From assembly GCA_026826555.1 (NCBI GenBank), contig JAKSZT010054457.1:7235199-7299198 (forward strand): DNA of 64,000 nucleotides. The letters run 5' to 3'. Each line of letters opens with the position of its first letter. Positions within the stretch are counted from its first letter, which is position 1. Below are positions 34,900 through 47,454 of this stretch, piece after piece. Origin of the DNA: Tolypeutes matacus. Its lineage: Eukaryota; Chordata; Mammalia; Cingulata; Chlamyphoridae. The notes below the pieces were generated by a model that did no database searches, had not been told where the DNA came from, and saw only the letters and a program-made list of their open reading frames with translations. A program made the position numbers and the translations under genes.

Positions 34900-36770
34900 A
34901 AAAAAAGAAGGGATCTTCAGCTCATCCACTTGTTTGAGTCCTCATAGTGAGTTCAACCATCCTTAACAAGCATCCAAAAGTATAGCAGTTGCTGTATAAA
35001 AATCACTGTATCCAAGAAAGCACTATTTTCAGCAGTGGCCTTTTGCCTCTGTCTCTTCAAATTGTAGCCACCTGGATTAAGAATGATATTTGTTAAAGAA
35101 TTATGAGCAAAATTCAATGAGAAAACCATAATTTCAGTCTGCATTGGTACTCAATAATGTTTGAATTCTTAGTCCAGCCAGCTGGAATGAGAGCCTTACT
35201 CATTAGATACAACAGAGTGTTGTCCCGTCTCTTCATTTCTGATGTTATGTCTTGCCTTTAAATGGTACCAACTGAGGATTGAAATATGCATTTTTAACAT
35301 TTATATATTGGATAAAGGGTAATGTTTCTGCTCCTTGACTTTAGAGCAGATGGTTAAGGAATGTGTGTGTACATGCTCAAACTACTTTCTCTAAAAAGTA
35401 AGCCAGAAATTAAATTGAATTGTTTTTTATTTATCTGTGGGTGTCAGGGATGTTATTACCAATGTGCATCTATAGTTCTTGAAAGAGGGTCTTGAGCTTT
35501 TAGTTTTTTAGTTTTTAATTTATCTAATACTTTTAAATTATACTTTTGATACTTGTTAAATAATACTTACATAGAAATCTTAACAATTTCACTTGGCATC
35601 TACAAAATGCAGTCTACCATAAGAATTCTATGATCTGCCATAGCCTTTTTATCCCATTCCTTTCACTTTTCATAATCACAACTGCTTCTCTATAGGTTTA
35701 TTAGGTAGAAAATAGGTTGGAAACAATATGACTTGCATACCTACTTTTTGACCCATACCTATTGGTATGAACCAAATATTCTTTACAAAATTCTAGTATC
35801 TAGGTATAGGATTAATATCAACATAATGGACCATATCCATTGCTATAGCCACTGGAACCTAATCTCGCTTGCTATGTTCCTGATCTGATTAACAAACTGT
35901 TACATCAAGTACTGGCAGGCATTTGGGCTAAAAAGACCTTTGAAAATACAATGAAAAAATCAAAAGCATCTGTCGTAGCAAGTAGAGGAGAAGAGTAATA
36001 CATTATTATTTCATATTTAAATTTTTAGCCTGTTCAAAGTAGTATGATAGAAAGATATTTCTTCTCAAATGTTAATCTCATATTCAATTATGGCACACAT
36101 TGTAGAATATATTCTATCACACTTCAAAAAATTTTAAGATTATCGCTAAGATGTGTGGGGAAATATATATGAATGGGCTCTCATCAAATAAATTATTAAT
36201 AAGTTAGCCTGAATCAAAGCACCTACCTGGAAACCAGCTTTGGAGGCAATTTTATGGGAAAGTCTTCCTATCATCAGATCCTTTGACCCAACCACATCAC
36301 TTCTTACCTTGAAAACTAACTCATCATCTACACGGCAAACACTTTCTAATATGTTTTCTTCTCTATTCCCAATTAAACCCGAACCTGTGAGGGCTCAATT
36401 CTTTTGGAGTTGTTTTTCTGGAATTCATATGTTATATCTTGGTAAACAGAATCTGTACTTTTAAAGTCAAACTCAATACTCACTGGCGGGAAGCCATCCA
36501 CAAACAGAACACGCCAGACACATGCAGGATATCCCATGAGAGCCAAGTACCCTTGAAATGAATACGTTCAACCATGTGAGGACACCATTGCTCCACCTAA
36601 GCATGCAAACCTTTTAAAATCATCATTTGTAGGGGGAAATAAGTGCTATGAGCTCAACTGGCATTCCCAATTGAAACAAATTTACAAAATGAAGTCACCT
36701 ATCTCGACAATCACCATTTTTCTCTTGTATCTCCAGATTGTTTATTTCAATTATACAAAATACTCATAAA
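34900..36770. other. Unassigned sequence
   Basis: No gene or confident repeat recognised. Open frames at 34953-35144 (minus) and 36240-36464 (plus) show no family resemblance. Confidence 0.4.
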
Positions 36771-36820
36771 AAACTAGTATTATATATAGAGTACTTTGTT
36801 TCTATTTTTAAAGCAGTTTT

Positions 36821-37224
36821 TTTAAAGATTTATTTTTTATTTATTTCTCCCCCACCTCCACCCCTTTGTTTGCACTGGCTGTCTGCTCTCTGTCTGTTCA
36901 TTGTGTGCTCATCTTCTTGTGTGCTCGTCTTCTTTTTAAGAGGCACTGGGAACCGAACCCAGGACCGCTCATGTGGGAGGGAGGTATACAATGGCTTGAG
37001 CCACCTCTGCTCCCTGCTTGCTGTGTCCCTCATTGTTTCCCTGTTGTGTCTCTTCGTTGAGTCATCTCTTTGCATCATCTTATTGCATTAGCTTGTCATG
37101 CTAGCCCGTCGTGTCAGCGCACTGTCTTGCTTGTCCTCTCTAGGAGTCACTGGAAACTGAACCTGGGATCTCCCATGTGATAGGCAGGGACCCAACTGCT
37201 TGAGCCACATACTTTTCCCTTTAT
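36821..37224 (-). mobile_element. DAS-type SINE (antisense)
   Basis: Two tRNA-like modules are seen in reverse: 'gggaaccgaacccaggacc' ... 'cttgagccacctctgc' and 'gaaactgaacctgggatctcc' ... 'gcttgagccacata'. Each gives a B-box-like and then an A-box-like sequence on the minus strand. The 3' tail lies at the left ('aaagatttattttttatt'). The target duplication is 'agcagtttt' at 36812-36820 and 37225-37233. It has no VNTR, unlike the copy at 27994-28668. Confidence 0.85.
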
Positions 37225-37540
37225 AGCAGTTTTATTGAGATATATTCACATACCATAATATCTATCCAAATTATACAATCACAATGGCTTTTAGTATAAT
37301 CAGAGTTGCACATTCATCACCACAATCAATTTTAGAACATTTTTATTACTCCAAAAAGAAAAACCCCATACCCCTTAGCAGTCACTTCTCAATCTCTCTA
37401 TTGTTCCACATTCCTACATTACAACTAATCAATTTCTGTCTCTATATATTTATTTATATTTACATTTTATATAAATGGAATCATACAATATCTAGTACTT
37501 TGTGTCTGTTTTTTTTCACTTAGCCTAATTCTTAAAAATC
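37225..37540 (-). mobile_element. L1MA-type 3' end (antisense)
   Basis: 'agcagttttattgagatata', 'gttgcacattcatcaccaca' and 'ctccaaaaagaaaaacccc' are the reverse of an L1MA/MB 3' terminus. It is split from its outermost bases by the DAS-SINE and bounded on the right by the next L1. Confidence 0.75.
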
Positions 37541-39337
37541 ATTATTTTTTTTTAAATTAGAGAAATAGTAGATTTACAGAAAAGTCATGTAAAAAATACA
37601 AAGCTGCAATATACCCACCTATTGTTGACAATTTGCATTAGTGTGGTACATTTGTCACAACTGATGAAACAATATCGAAATTATACTATTAACTATAGTC
37701 TATGGTTTACATTAGGTGTATTTTCCCATATTTACCATCCTATTATTAACAACTTAGAATAGTGTTGTAGACTTGTTATAATTCATGAAAAAATATTCTT
37801 ATACTATTAACCCCAGCCCACCATCCAAAACAGGATTTGCTGTATTATACAGTCCCATTTTTATATTCTAACTCTTATTCTAGAGTTAGGTCATATATGA
37901 CCAAAACTTCCCCTTTCAACCTCCACATTCACATGCATAGTTCAGTGCTGTTAATTACACTAAAAATAATGGGATACCATCACCACCAATCATTTCCAAG
38001 CCTTTACAATCAACCTAAATAGAAATTCTGCACAAATTAAATAAAGGCTCCCCATTCTCTATCTCAAAATATTCCCTGATACCCTATATTCTAGATTCTA
38101 ACTCTTTGGGTTTGCTTATTATAATTAGTTCATAATGGTGAGAATATACAGTATTTGTCCTTTAGTGTCTGGATTATTTCACTCAGCATAATGTCCTCAA
38201 GGATCATCCAGGTTGTTGCATGCATCAAGACTTCATTCATTTTATAGGTGAATAATATTCCAACGTATATACCACATTTTGTTTATCCATTCATTGTTTG
38301 ATGGACACTTGGACTGCTTCCATCTTTTGGCAATTGTAAATAATGCCACTATGAACACTGGTGTGCAAATATCCGCTCGAGTCCCTGCTTTCAATTCTTC
38401 TGAGTATGTACTCATTAGCAAGTTTGCTAGGTCATACGGTTATTCTACACTTAGCTTCCTGAGGAACTGCCAAACTGCCTTTGCTGTGAGGTTTTTGATG
38501 ACTAATTCAATCTCTTTGCAAGTAATTAGTCTGTTGACATTTTCTTTTTCTTGTAGAGTCATGTGATCCTAGGAATTTGTCCATTTCAACTAGGTTATAT
38601 AATTTGTTGGAATATAGTTTTTCAAAGTATCCTCTTATTTTTATTTTTATTTTTACTTCTATGGGGTCAGCAGTAATATCCACTCTCTCATTTCTGAGTT
38701 TATTTGCTTTTTTCTCAGTGTAACTAAGGGTTTATCAATTTTATTGATCTTTTCAAAGAACCAACTTTGGTTTTGTTCATTCCCTCTACTCTTTTTTTAT
38801 TTTGAATTTTATTTATGTATGTTCTAATCTTTATTATTTCTTTCCTTCTGTTTACTTTTCGGTCAATGTGCTGTTCTTTCTCTAGTTCCTCCAGGCATGC
38901 AGTTAGGTCTTTGATTTTAGCTCTTTCTTCTTCTTCTTTTTTAAGATGAAAAAACTTTGGCTTTTTTATTCAGCATGTGTAAAAACAAAACAAAAAAGTA
39001 ATATGACATTTTCCTCTAGGTTTCTACCCTAGAGAAGACAGAGGTCTGAACTGGGTAGTCTTGATCTATCCCAACTGGAGGTTTTTCACTACCAGATGAG
39101 ATTACCTCCTAAACATGGCTCTTGTAGTCATTTGTGAATCTGTCATTGGATAAGGAGTAGAGATCATTTATAGTACATAAGATATGGTTTACACAAAGAT
39201 GTCCATTTATTTTTCATTCTGGCCCCCTCCTCTACTTCCTGAGATGAGGAGTCTGGGCAGAAGATGAGACTATGTTTGTTGGGGTTATACCTGGTTCAGT
39301 GCAAAAGCAAGAAAACAATGCCCTTATATGGTCTCTG

Positions 39338-39612
39338 ACTGATTTTTTTTTTTTAATTTATTTTTATTGTGGCTAAAAATTAAAATTCTCACAATACATA
39401 CAAACATTTGCAAAATGATATATAAATATATATGCATATATGTGTATTTGCTTACAAAAATGTTATTTATATATATATATATACATATATTTTAAGAGGT
39501 GCTTAGATTACCCAAAATATTACACGGAACCCACTGGTATTCCCATGTTGCCCACCTCCCACACCTCCCACCACATCCCACACAAAGATCTCCCACAAGT
39601 GTGGCCCACCAC
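39338..39612 (-). mobile_element. L1-type 3' end fragment (antisense), collinear form
   Basis: Starts with a T-run at 39349 and reads, on the minus strand, through 'ccacacttgtgggagatc', 'gtaatctaagcacctctta', an (AT)n stretch and 'caaatgtttgtatgtattg' to an A-tail with 'aataaa'. It shares both arms with 34588-34880, but there one arm is inverted. Confidence 0.65.
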
Positions 39613-39694
39613 CCCCAATGAACCTTTCTTTGATACCTTAAAGAGCACATGTCCGGGAATAAGGAAGATTTTGAATCCTGAATCTTTTTAATTT

Positions 39695-39820
39695 ACTCAA
39701 TCTCTTTGAGGCTCAGTTTTCTCATTTGTAATTAAGTGAGATAATGCAGGTAAAGTTTTCCATGATATGCCTGGCACGTAGTAAATGCTTAATTAGTAGC
39801 AATCATTAAGATCTACTCCT
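39695..39820 (+). repeat. MIR SINE within the retrocopy
   Basis: 'gaggctcagttttctcattt', 'gagataatgcaggtaaag' and 'ggcacgtagtaaatgctta' follow MIR order. Confidence 0.7.
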
Positions 39821-42800
39821 AATCTATCTTTGTTTACTCCACAAAATTTTAAGCTTCCCAGTCTTTCCAGGAGGCTAAAAATCATAGATCAAAATTTTTA
39901 TTTTCTCCTACCATGTTTCCCACCTTTTCCTCTTCCTTAGTGTAATGGGAAACAAAGGCACACTTAACGGTCTACTCTGAACAAGTCAGAACCTGAGAGA
40001 AAAGGACATGGGGAATAATCCTTCATATCTCCAGGGGTCTTTCTTCTTCATTAATGTAGGAGTTTAAGGCTATAAATTTCCCTGTCATCATTGTTTTCAC
40101 TGCATCCCATAAGTTTTTTTAAAATTTTATTGAAGATTATTATTCATACATGAATATACATAAATAATAAGTGAATAGTAAAAGATGTGAACTTAACAAA
40201 ACAAACATGCATAACATCATACAGGGGTCCGATACATCACCCCACCAACAACTTGCACTGTCATGAAACATTTGTTACAAATTATGAAAGAATATGATCA
40301 AAATATTACTACTAACTATAGTCCATATCTTATGGACTATATGGCAGTGCATTTTTCCCTAACCCACCCTATTATATGTTAAATATATTTTTATTACAGA
40401 ATTTGTGAACTCCCAGAACAATCATGCATATTGTAGAATTCCCACACAATACTCCTTCACCAAAATACCACCAAATGTGGTGGAACATTTGTTACAGATC
40501 ATGAGACAATATCATCAGAGTACCACTGCCAACAATGGTCCATAGCATACACTTGGCACACTTTTTCCATACCACCCCATCATTAATACAGTATATCTTT
40601 GGCATTAATGTAAGAACATTATAGTATTACAGTTAACCACAGTCCATAGGTCACACCAATTTTATTTTTCCCATGCTTCTCCACATTCCCATCACCCACA
40701 ATAATGACATAGATCTTCTCTAGCTCACAGAAGGATACTCTTGGATCTGTACCATCAACCACAATTTTCATCCACCTCTGAGTTTACTGTGTTATTCAGT
40801 TCCTAGATTATCCTCTAGCTAGTGATATTGAACATCTTTTCATGTGCTTTTTGGCCACTTGTGTTTCCCCTTTGGAGAAAAATCTATTTAAGTCTTTTGC
40901 CCATTTTTAAATTGGATTGCTTGTTCTTTTATTGTAGAGTTGTATGATCTCTTTATCTAGAATGGAAATCTTACATGTTGGATATGTGATTTCCAAATAT
41001 TGAGTAGGCTGCCTTTTCACCTTCTTGATGAAGTCCTTTGAATCACAAAAATGTTCAAGTTTAAAGAGGTCCCATTTATCCATGTTTTCTTTTGTTGCTC
41101 ATGCTTTCAGTGTAAGGTTTAAGAATGCACCACCTGCCACCAGGTCTTGAAGATGTTTTCCTACATTTTCTTCTAGGAGCTCTACAGTTCTTGCTTTTAT
41201 ATTTAGGTCTTTGATCCATTTTGAGTTAATTTTTGTATAAGGTATGAGCTAGGGGTCCTCTTTCTTTTAGATATGGCTATCTAGTTCTCCCAGCACTATT
41301 TGTTGAATAGACTGTTCTGCCCCAAAAGGTTGGGTTTGACAGGCTTGTCAAAAATCAATTGACTGTAAAAAAAACTTGACCATGGATGTGAGGTTCTGTT
41401 TCTGAATAATCAATTTGGTTCCATTGGTCTATGTGTTTATCTTTATGGCAGTACCATGCTGTTTTTATCACTCTAGCTAGGTAATATGATTTAAAGTCTG
41501 GAAGTGATAGTCCTCCAACTTTGCTTTTCCTTTTGAAAATGTTTCTGGCTATTTGGGGCCCGTTACTCTTCCAAATAAATTTGATAATTGTGTTTTCCAT
41601 TTGTTTAAAAAACGCTTGTGGAATTTTTATTGAGAATGCATTGAATCTGTGTATAAATTTGGGTAGAATTGACATCTTAATGATATTTACTCTTCCAACC
41701 TATGAGCATGGAATGTTATTCCAATTATTTAGGTCTCTTTAAATTTCTTTTAGCACTGCATTTCAGTTTTCTGAACAAAAGTGCTTTACATCATTTGTTA
41801 AGTTTATTCCAAAATATTTGATTCTTTTAGTCTCTATTGTAAATGGATTTTTTTTCCTGACTTTCTCCTCCGATTGCACATTACAATTTTATAGAAACAC
41901 CACTGATTTTTGTATATGGATCTTGTATTCTGACACTCTACTGAATTCGTTTATTAGCTCTAGCAGCTTTGTTGCAGATTGATCAGGACTCTCTAGATAT
42001 AGGATCATATCATTTACAAGTAGTGAAAGTTTTGCTTCTTCCTTTCCAATTCAAATGACTTTTGTTTCTTTTTCTTGCCTGATTTCTCTAGCTAGAACTG
42101 CTAGCACTATATTGAACAACAGTGGTGACAGTGAGCATCCTTGTCTTGTTCCTGATCTGAACAGGAAAGCTTTCAGTCTTTCAGCATTGCATACAATGTT
42201 TGCTGTGGATTTTTCATATATGGCCTTAATCATGTTGAGAAATTTCCTTCAATTCCTATCTTTTGTAGTATTTTTATCAAGAAAAGAGTCTGTATTTTGT
42301 CAAATGCCTTTTCTGCATCAATTGATAGGGTCAAGTGATTTTTTTTCTTTGATTTATTTCTGTGGTGTATTATGCTGATGGATTTTCTTGGGCATGACTG
42401 GCATAAAGCACACTTGATCATGATGAATAATTCTTTTATTGTGTTGTTGGGTTCGATTAGCAAGTATTTTGTTGAGGATTTTTGCATCTGTATTCATTAG
42501 AGAATACAGATTTTCTTTTTTGTAATATCTTTATCTAGCTTTGATATTAGGGTGACATTGTCTTCATAGAATGAATTTGGTAGCATTCTTTGTTGTTCAA
42601 TTTTTTTGAAGAGCTTGAGTAAGATTGGTATTAAATCTTCTTTAAATGCTTGGTAGAACTCACCTGTGAAGTCTTCTGGTCCTGGGCTTTTCATCTTGGG
42701 GGGTTGTTTGATGACTGTTTCGATCATTTTACTTGTGATTAGTTTGTTGAGGTCTTCTGCTTCTTTAAGGATCAGTGTAGGTTGTTCGTACATTCCTAGG

Positions 42801-43823
42801 AATTCTTCCATTTTGTCTACATTGTTTAGTTTTTTGGTATACAGTTGTTCATAGTATCCTCTTGTGATCTTTCTTATGTCTGTATGGTCAGTAGTAATGT
42901 ACTTGTTTTAAATTTTTATTTCATTTTTTGCATCTTCTCTCTTTTTCTCTTTGTCAGTCTAGTTAAGGATTTGTTGATTTTGTTAATCTTCTTGAAGAAC
43001 CAACTTTTAGTTTTGTTAATTCTATTTTTTTTTTTTTTTTGGTTCTCAATTTCATTTATTTCTGGTCTGATTTTTGTTATTTCATTCTTTCTACTTGCTT
43101 TGGTATTAGTTTGCTGTTCTTTTTCTAGTGCCTACACCTGTGTAGTTAGTTCACTGATTTTAGCTCTTTCTTCTTTTTTAATGTAAGCATTGAAGGCTAT
43201 AAATTGCCCTCTCAGCACTGCCTTCACTGCATCCCATAGATACTGATATGTTGTGTTCTCATTTTCATTCATCTCAAGATATTTATTGATTTCTCTTGAA
43301 ATTTCTTTTTGACCCACTGACTATTTAAGAATGTGTTGTTTAATCTCCATACATTTGTGAATTTTCCCTTTATCCCCCTCTTGTTGATTTCCAACTTTAA
43401 TTCACTGTGATCAGAGAAAGTGCTTTGCATAATTTTAATCTGGTTGAATTTATTGAGATCTGTTTTTTGATCCAACATATGATCTATCCTGGAGAAAGAT
43501 CCATGAGCACTTAAAAAGAATGTATATCCTGCTGTTTTGGGGTGCAATGTTCTGTATATGTTTTTTAGATTTAGTCCATTTATCATATTATTCAAGCCCT
43601 CTCTTTATTTGTTGATCCTCTGTCCCAATGTTCTATCCAATGCTGAGAGTGGTGTATTGAAGTCTCCGACTCTTAGAGATATCTATTTCTCCCTTCAGTT
43701 TTGCCAGTGTTTGCTTCATAATCTTGAGGTATATACATTTATGATTATTATTTCTTCCTGGTGAATTGCCCCTTTTATTAATATGTATTGTCCTTCTTTA
43801 TCTCTAAAAATAGTTGTGCTTTT

Positions 43824-44302
43824 TTTATTTTTAAAGATTTATTTATTTACGTTATCCATTTAACACCCCTCCACACACGTTTGCTGTTTTTTGTGTCCAT
43901 TCACTGGGCAATTCTCTGTGTCTGTTTCCTGCCCTCTCTTCTCATCCTTCTTCTCTAGTTTTCACCAGGATTTGATCCTGGGGAACTCTGATGTGGGAGA
44001 GAGGCATTCTGCCGCCTGTGCCACCTCAGTTCCTGGTTTTTCAGCACATCTCATTTTGGCTCTCCCCTGTGTCTCTCTCCTGTTACATCATCATCTTGCT
44101 GCATGGCTCAGTGGGGCCTGGCACATCCATGCATGGGGCCTGGCGGCATGCCCACACACAAAACCTGGAAGAATGCCTGTGCACAGCCTAGCGGCACATG
44201 CACCTTCTACATATTTTTTATTTTACCGGAAGGTCCTGGGGATCAAACCCAGGTCCCTCCATATAGACAGACGCCCAACCATTTAAGCCACATCTGCCCC
44301 CA
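43824..44302 (-). mobile_element. DAS-type composite SINE inside L1 ORF2 (antisense)
   Basis: Flanked by 'agttgtgctttt' (43812-43823) and 'agttttgctttt' (44303-44314), a 12-bp duplication with one mismatch. In reverse it shows the same modules as 27994-28668: the tRNA-like module with 'ggatcaaacccaggtccctcc' and 'catttaagccacatctgcc', a short ~4-unit version of the 25-bp array (about 44107-44205), the second tRNA-like module and the tail. It arrived after the L1 it sits in. Confidence 0.85.
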
Positions 44303-44349
44303 AGTTTTGCTTTTAAAGTCCATTTCATCCAATTAATTATAGCTATTCC

Positions 44350-44352
<3 letters not shown>

Positions 44353-44380
<28 letters not shown>
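44353..44380 (+). repeat. 28-base T homopolymer in L1
   Basis: An uninterrupted T-run within the L1 endonuclease region. It could be an expanded A-run of the L1 or the scar of a small insertion. Confidence 0.9.
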
Positions 44381-44660
44381 GGTTACTACATGTGTGTAAT
44401 ATTTCTTTCCAACCTTTCATTTTCAATCTATTGGCACCCTTGGGTCTAAGGTTAGTCTCTTGTAGACAGCATATAGATGGCTCATATGTTCTTATCTATT
44501 CCACCAGTCTATGTCTTTTCATTGGGGAGTTTAACCCATTAACATTCAATGGTATTACTCTAAAGGCAATTCTTATTTCACCTATTTTGACTTTGGGTTT
44601 TATTTGTCATATTTTATTTTCACCACTCTTTTTACACTTTTACTGATATAATCTTCATTT

Positions 44661-45760
44661 CTAGACTCTCTTCCAAGCCTCATCTCTCCTGTCTTTTCTT
44701 TTCAGGCTGTAGCACTCTTTAGTATTTCCTGCAAAGCTGGTCTCTTTGTCATAAACTCTCAGTTTCTGTTTATCTGTGAATATTTTAAACTCGTCCTCAT
44801 TTTTGAAAGACAATATTGCCAGATATAAGATTCTTGGTTGGCAGTTTTTCTCTTGCAGTATCTTAAATATATCAGACCACTGCCTTCTTGCCTCTATGGT
44901 TTCTGATGAGAAATCAGCACTTAATCTTATTGGGTGTCCTTTATATGTTTTGCATTGCTTTTCTCTTGCTGCCCTCAGAATTCTCTCTTTGTCTTTGGTA
45001 TTTGACATTCTGATTAGTATGTGTTTTAGAGTTGGTCAATTTGGACTATTCCAATGGGAGTACATTGTGCTTCTTGGACAGATATCTATGTCCTTCAATA
45101 TCTATGTCCTTCAATAGGGTTGGGAAATTTTCTACCATTGTTTCTTCAAATATTCCTTCTGCCCCTTTTCCTTTCTCTTCTCCTTCTCGGATACCCATGA
45201 CACAGATGCTTGCATGTTTCTTACTGTCATTTAGTTCCCTGAGACCCTGTTCAATTTTTTTTTTTCATTCTTTTCTTCATCTCTTCTTTTGTAGATTCAC
45301 TTTTGGAGGCCATATCTTCAAGCTCACCGATCTTTTCATATGCCTCCTCAAATCTGTTGCTATATGCCTTCAGTGTATTTTTTATTTAATTTATTGTGCC
45401 TTTCATTACGATAAGATCAGCTATTTTTCTATGTAAGCTTTCAAATTCTTCTTTGTGTTCACCCAGTGTCTTCTAAATATCTTAATCTCTAGCCATCTCA
45501 TTGAATTTATTAAGATTTGTATGAACATTTATAATTAGTTGCCTCAACCGCTTTATGTCATCTGGAGGCTTATCTTGCTCCTTTAACTGGGCCATATTTT
45601 CCTGTTTCTTGTTATGGATTGTAATTTTTTGTGTCTTGACATCTGGCTTACTAGATGTATTTATTCTGGGTGCAGTTTCTCCCTTTAGTTTAAAGTTTTC
45701 TTGCCTTTTCTCCTTGGCTGGTTGTGTAGTAGGAACCAAGAATGTAGTTGGTACAATAAG
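44661..45760 (-). pseudogene. L1 ORF1 (RNA-binding chaperone), decayed
   Basis: L1 ORF1p is a trimeric coiled-coil RNA-binding protein that packages L1 RNA. The minus strand keeps an N-terminal part (up to the stop at 45482), rich in Lys, Gln and Glu and ending in a heptad-like stretch. It also keeps a C-terminal part (45008-44661) with the 'ILRAAREKQ' and 'YKGHPIRLSADFS' hallmarks of the RRM and C-terminal domains. The two parts are in different frames and the coiled-coil middle contains several stops. The upstream start is uncertain; an initiator near 45760 is my guess. Confidence 0.8.
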
Positions 45761-45829
45761 CTGTGGAGGTTCAAGTTGCCCGCATAGCCCCAGGGACTGA
45801 TGAAGCTTCTCCCACCTTTTTCCTTTGTC

Positions 45830-46985
45830 AGGGGTAGGGAAAGAGCTGCAACTGTGTGCAATAATCCAAGTCATGCAGGCCAAGACCATTTGTAGTTGCC
45901 TGGAGAGACTGATGAAGCTTCATGCAACTTCCTCCCCTGCGGGGTGTAGGGATGGAGCTGCAGTTTTGAGCAGCAATCTATGCTGTGTGAGTCCAAAAGG
46001 ACTGGAGTTGCTCAGGTAGACTGACATAGCACTGCCCTCTCTCGCTGTCAGGGGTGGGGATGGACCCTCTGGATTGCCCAACAATTTAATTCATGTAGGC
46101 CAAATGCACCTGCAGTTGCCCTGGGAGGCTGAAGGAGTACTGTCCCTTCTGCCCTTTAGGAGGTTGGAATGGAATCATTGATGCCCAACTGTTCAGTCCA
46201 TGTAGGCTGAAAGTGCCTGCTGTTGCCTGGGAAGGCTGTGGAAATACCAGCACCCTCCTTTCTTATTGGGGGTGGGGGGTGGGGAAGGAGCCACAGGTAC
46301 TCACCAGTCCAGGCCGTGCAGGCCGAAAGTGCCTGCCATTGCCAGGAAAGGCTGAGGAAACACAGCTCCCCTCTATCCTAGTTGGGGGCGGGGATAGAGC
46401 TATAGGTGTCCGACTATTCATTCTGTGTAGGCAAAGAGCACCTGCAGTAGCTCCGAGAGGCTGAGGAAACACTAGCCTCCTCCTATCTATGGGGGAGGTG
46501 GATAGCAGATGTAAAGATGGATGGAAGGCACACAACAAACCAATTCATGTGGGCCAAAATTGCCTGCAATTGCCCAGAGAAGCTGAGGAAACAGCTCGTC
46601 TCCTATCCTGTTAGGGGGCAGGGATGGAACTAGGGGTGCCCAAATGTCCAGTCTGTGTGGGCTGAAAGTACCTGCAGTTTCCCAGAAAGGCTGAAGAAAC
46701 TCCAGCCCCTCCTATCCTATGGGTGTATAAGGGTGGAGATGGAATCAAAGGCACTCAACAAATGAGTTCATGTGGGCTGAAATCACCTACAGCTGCTCAC
46801 AGAGGCCAAGGAAACACAGCTCCTCTCTTATCCTATTGGGGTATGGGATGGAGCCCCAGTTGTCTAACTATTCAGCCTGTGCCAGCCAAAAGCACTGGCA
46901 GTTACCTGGAGAGGTGGTGCAGGTCCCTCCCCCCACCCCAGCTTCCTTCCTGTCACGGGGGGGCTGGAGCCTAGGCTAGGGCTGC
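45830..46985 (-). promoter_or_regulatory. Monomeric L1 5' UTR: about ten ~112-bp tandem units
   Basis: Plus-strand landmark 'taggccaaa/taggctgaaag' recurs near 45877, 45989, 46097, 46203, 46320, 46429, 46551, 46659, 46775 and 46883, a mean spacing of about 112 bp. Each unit also repeats 'cctgcagttgcc', 'gaggctgaggaaacac' and 'ggggtggggatggag'. Tandem 5' monomers carry promoter activity in mouse L1 families; by analogy these would be the L1 promoter. Open frames on either strand within it are translations of the repeat. Confidence 0.85.
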
Positions 46986-47454
46986 CATCCAATCATGATG
47001 GAAAGAAGTCGTTTCCTACTTTCAATGTGATTTTCAGTCATCCCTGCTGCCCTTCATGCTGGGGGTAGAGTTAAAACAGTGGCTACTGGCCTCTTTCCCA
47101 CTCAGACAGGTTCAAACTTTAGCTGTTCTTCAGATTATACTTTAGCTAGTTGAGTTTACTAATCAGTAGTGGAAGTCGGGGGTCAACCGTCTCTTCCTCC
47201 CATTTTTGGGAAATGAAGCTTCCAATTCCAGCAATGGAATAGCCGCCAAGGCAGCTTGCACTGCAGGCACCAGCCTCCGAGGCCTGGGATTGCTCTACTC
47301 ACAAATCTTCTCTACAGATGTGCAGTCTCCTCCTTCTGTACTTTAAAGGATGTTGAAGGATGCTCTCCTGGTCTTCTGGGCCCCCCAAACAGGTACTTAA
47401 GATAGCTTTGGGTGATTACTAACTGCTCTATAGGATGAGCTGACTCTTGGAGCT

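Larger units (their letters stand above)
38934..40037 (-). pseudogene. Processed retrocopy of an unknown transcript 3' end
   Basis: An insertion in the old L1 flanked by the 12-mer 'tctttcttcttc' (38922-38933 and 40038-40049). The left end has a T-run (38937-38942), with 'tttatt' (a minus-strand polyadenylation signal) at 38965-38970, 23 bases inside. This is the layout of a polyadenylated RNA reverse-transcribed on the minus strand. It includes a MIR (39695-39820) and a later insertion at 39338-39612. No coding frame is visible, so it looks like a 3' UTR or long non-coding RNA. Source gene unknown. Confidence 0.65.
40800..44640 (-). pseudogene. L1 ORF2 (endonuclease and reverse transcriptase), decayed
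   Basis: In normal L1 ORF2p, an APE-type endonuclease, a reverse transcriptase and a Cys-rich C-terminus carry out target-primed reverse transcription. Here the minus strand keeps islands in at least three frames. They are an endonuclease C-terminal part with an 'SDHSELKLEI' motif (43595-43269), fingers and palm with '[10 protein letters not shown]' (42487-42230) and '[17 protein letters not shown]' (42233-42051), and a C-terminal part (41675-41355). The active-site FADD motif lies near 42003-42020 and reads L-V-N-D, so the first catalytic aspartate is lost. Many stops and frameshifts, plus a SINE insertion, confirm a dead gene. Confidence 0.85.

Noticed and set aside
42845..43186. Hydrophobic plus-strand open frame with membrane-like segments
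   Set aside because: It is the antisense of L1 ORF2; T-rich antisense L1 sequence translates to hydrophobic residues.
45830..46985. Coding minisatellite or CRISPR-like array
   Set aside because: Position at the L1 5' end, diverged units without distinct spacers, and no long frame. It is an L1 5' UTR array.
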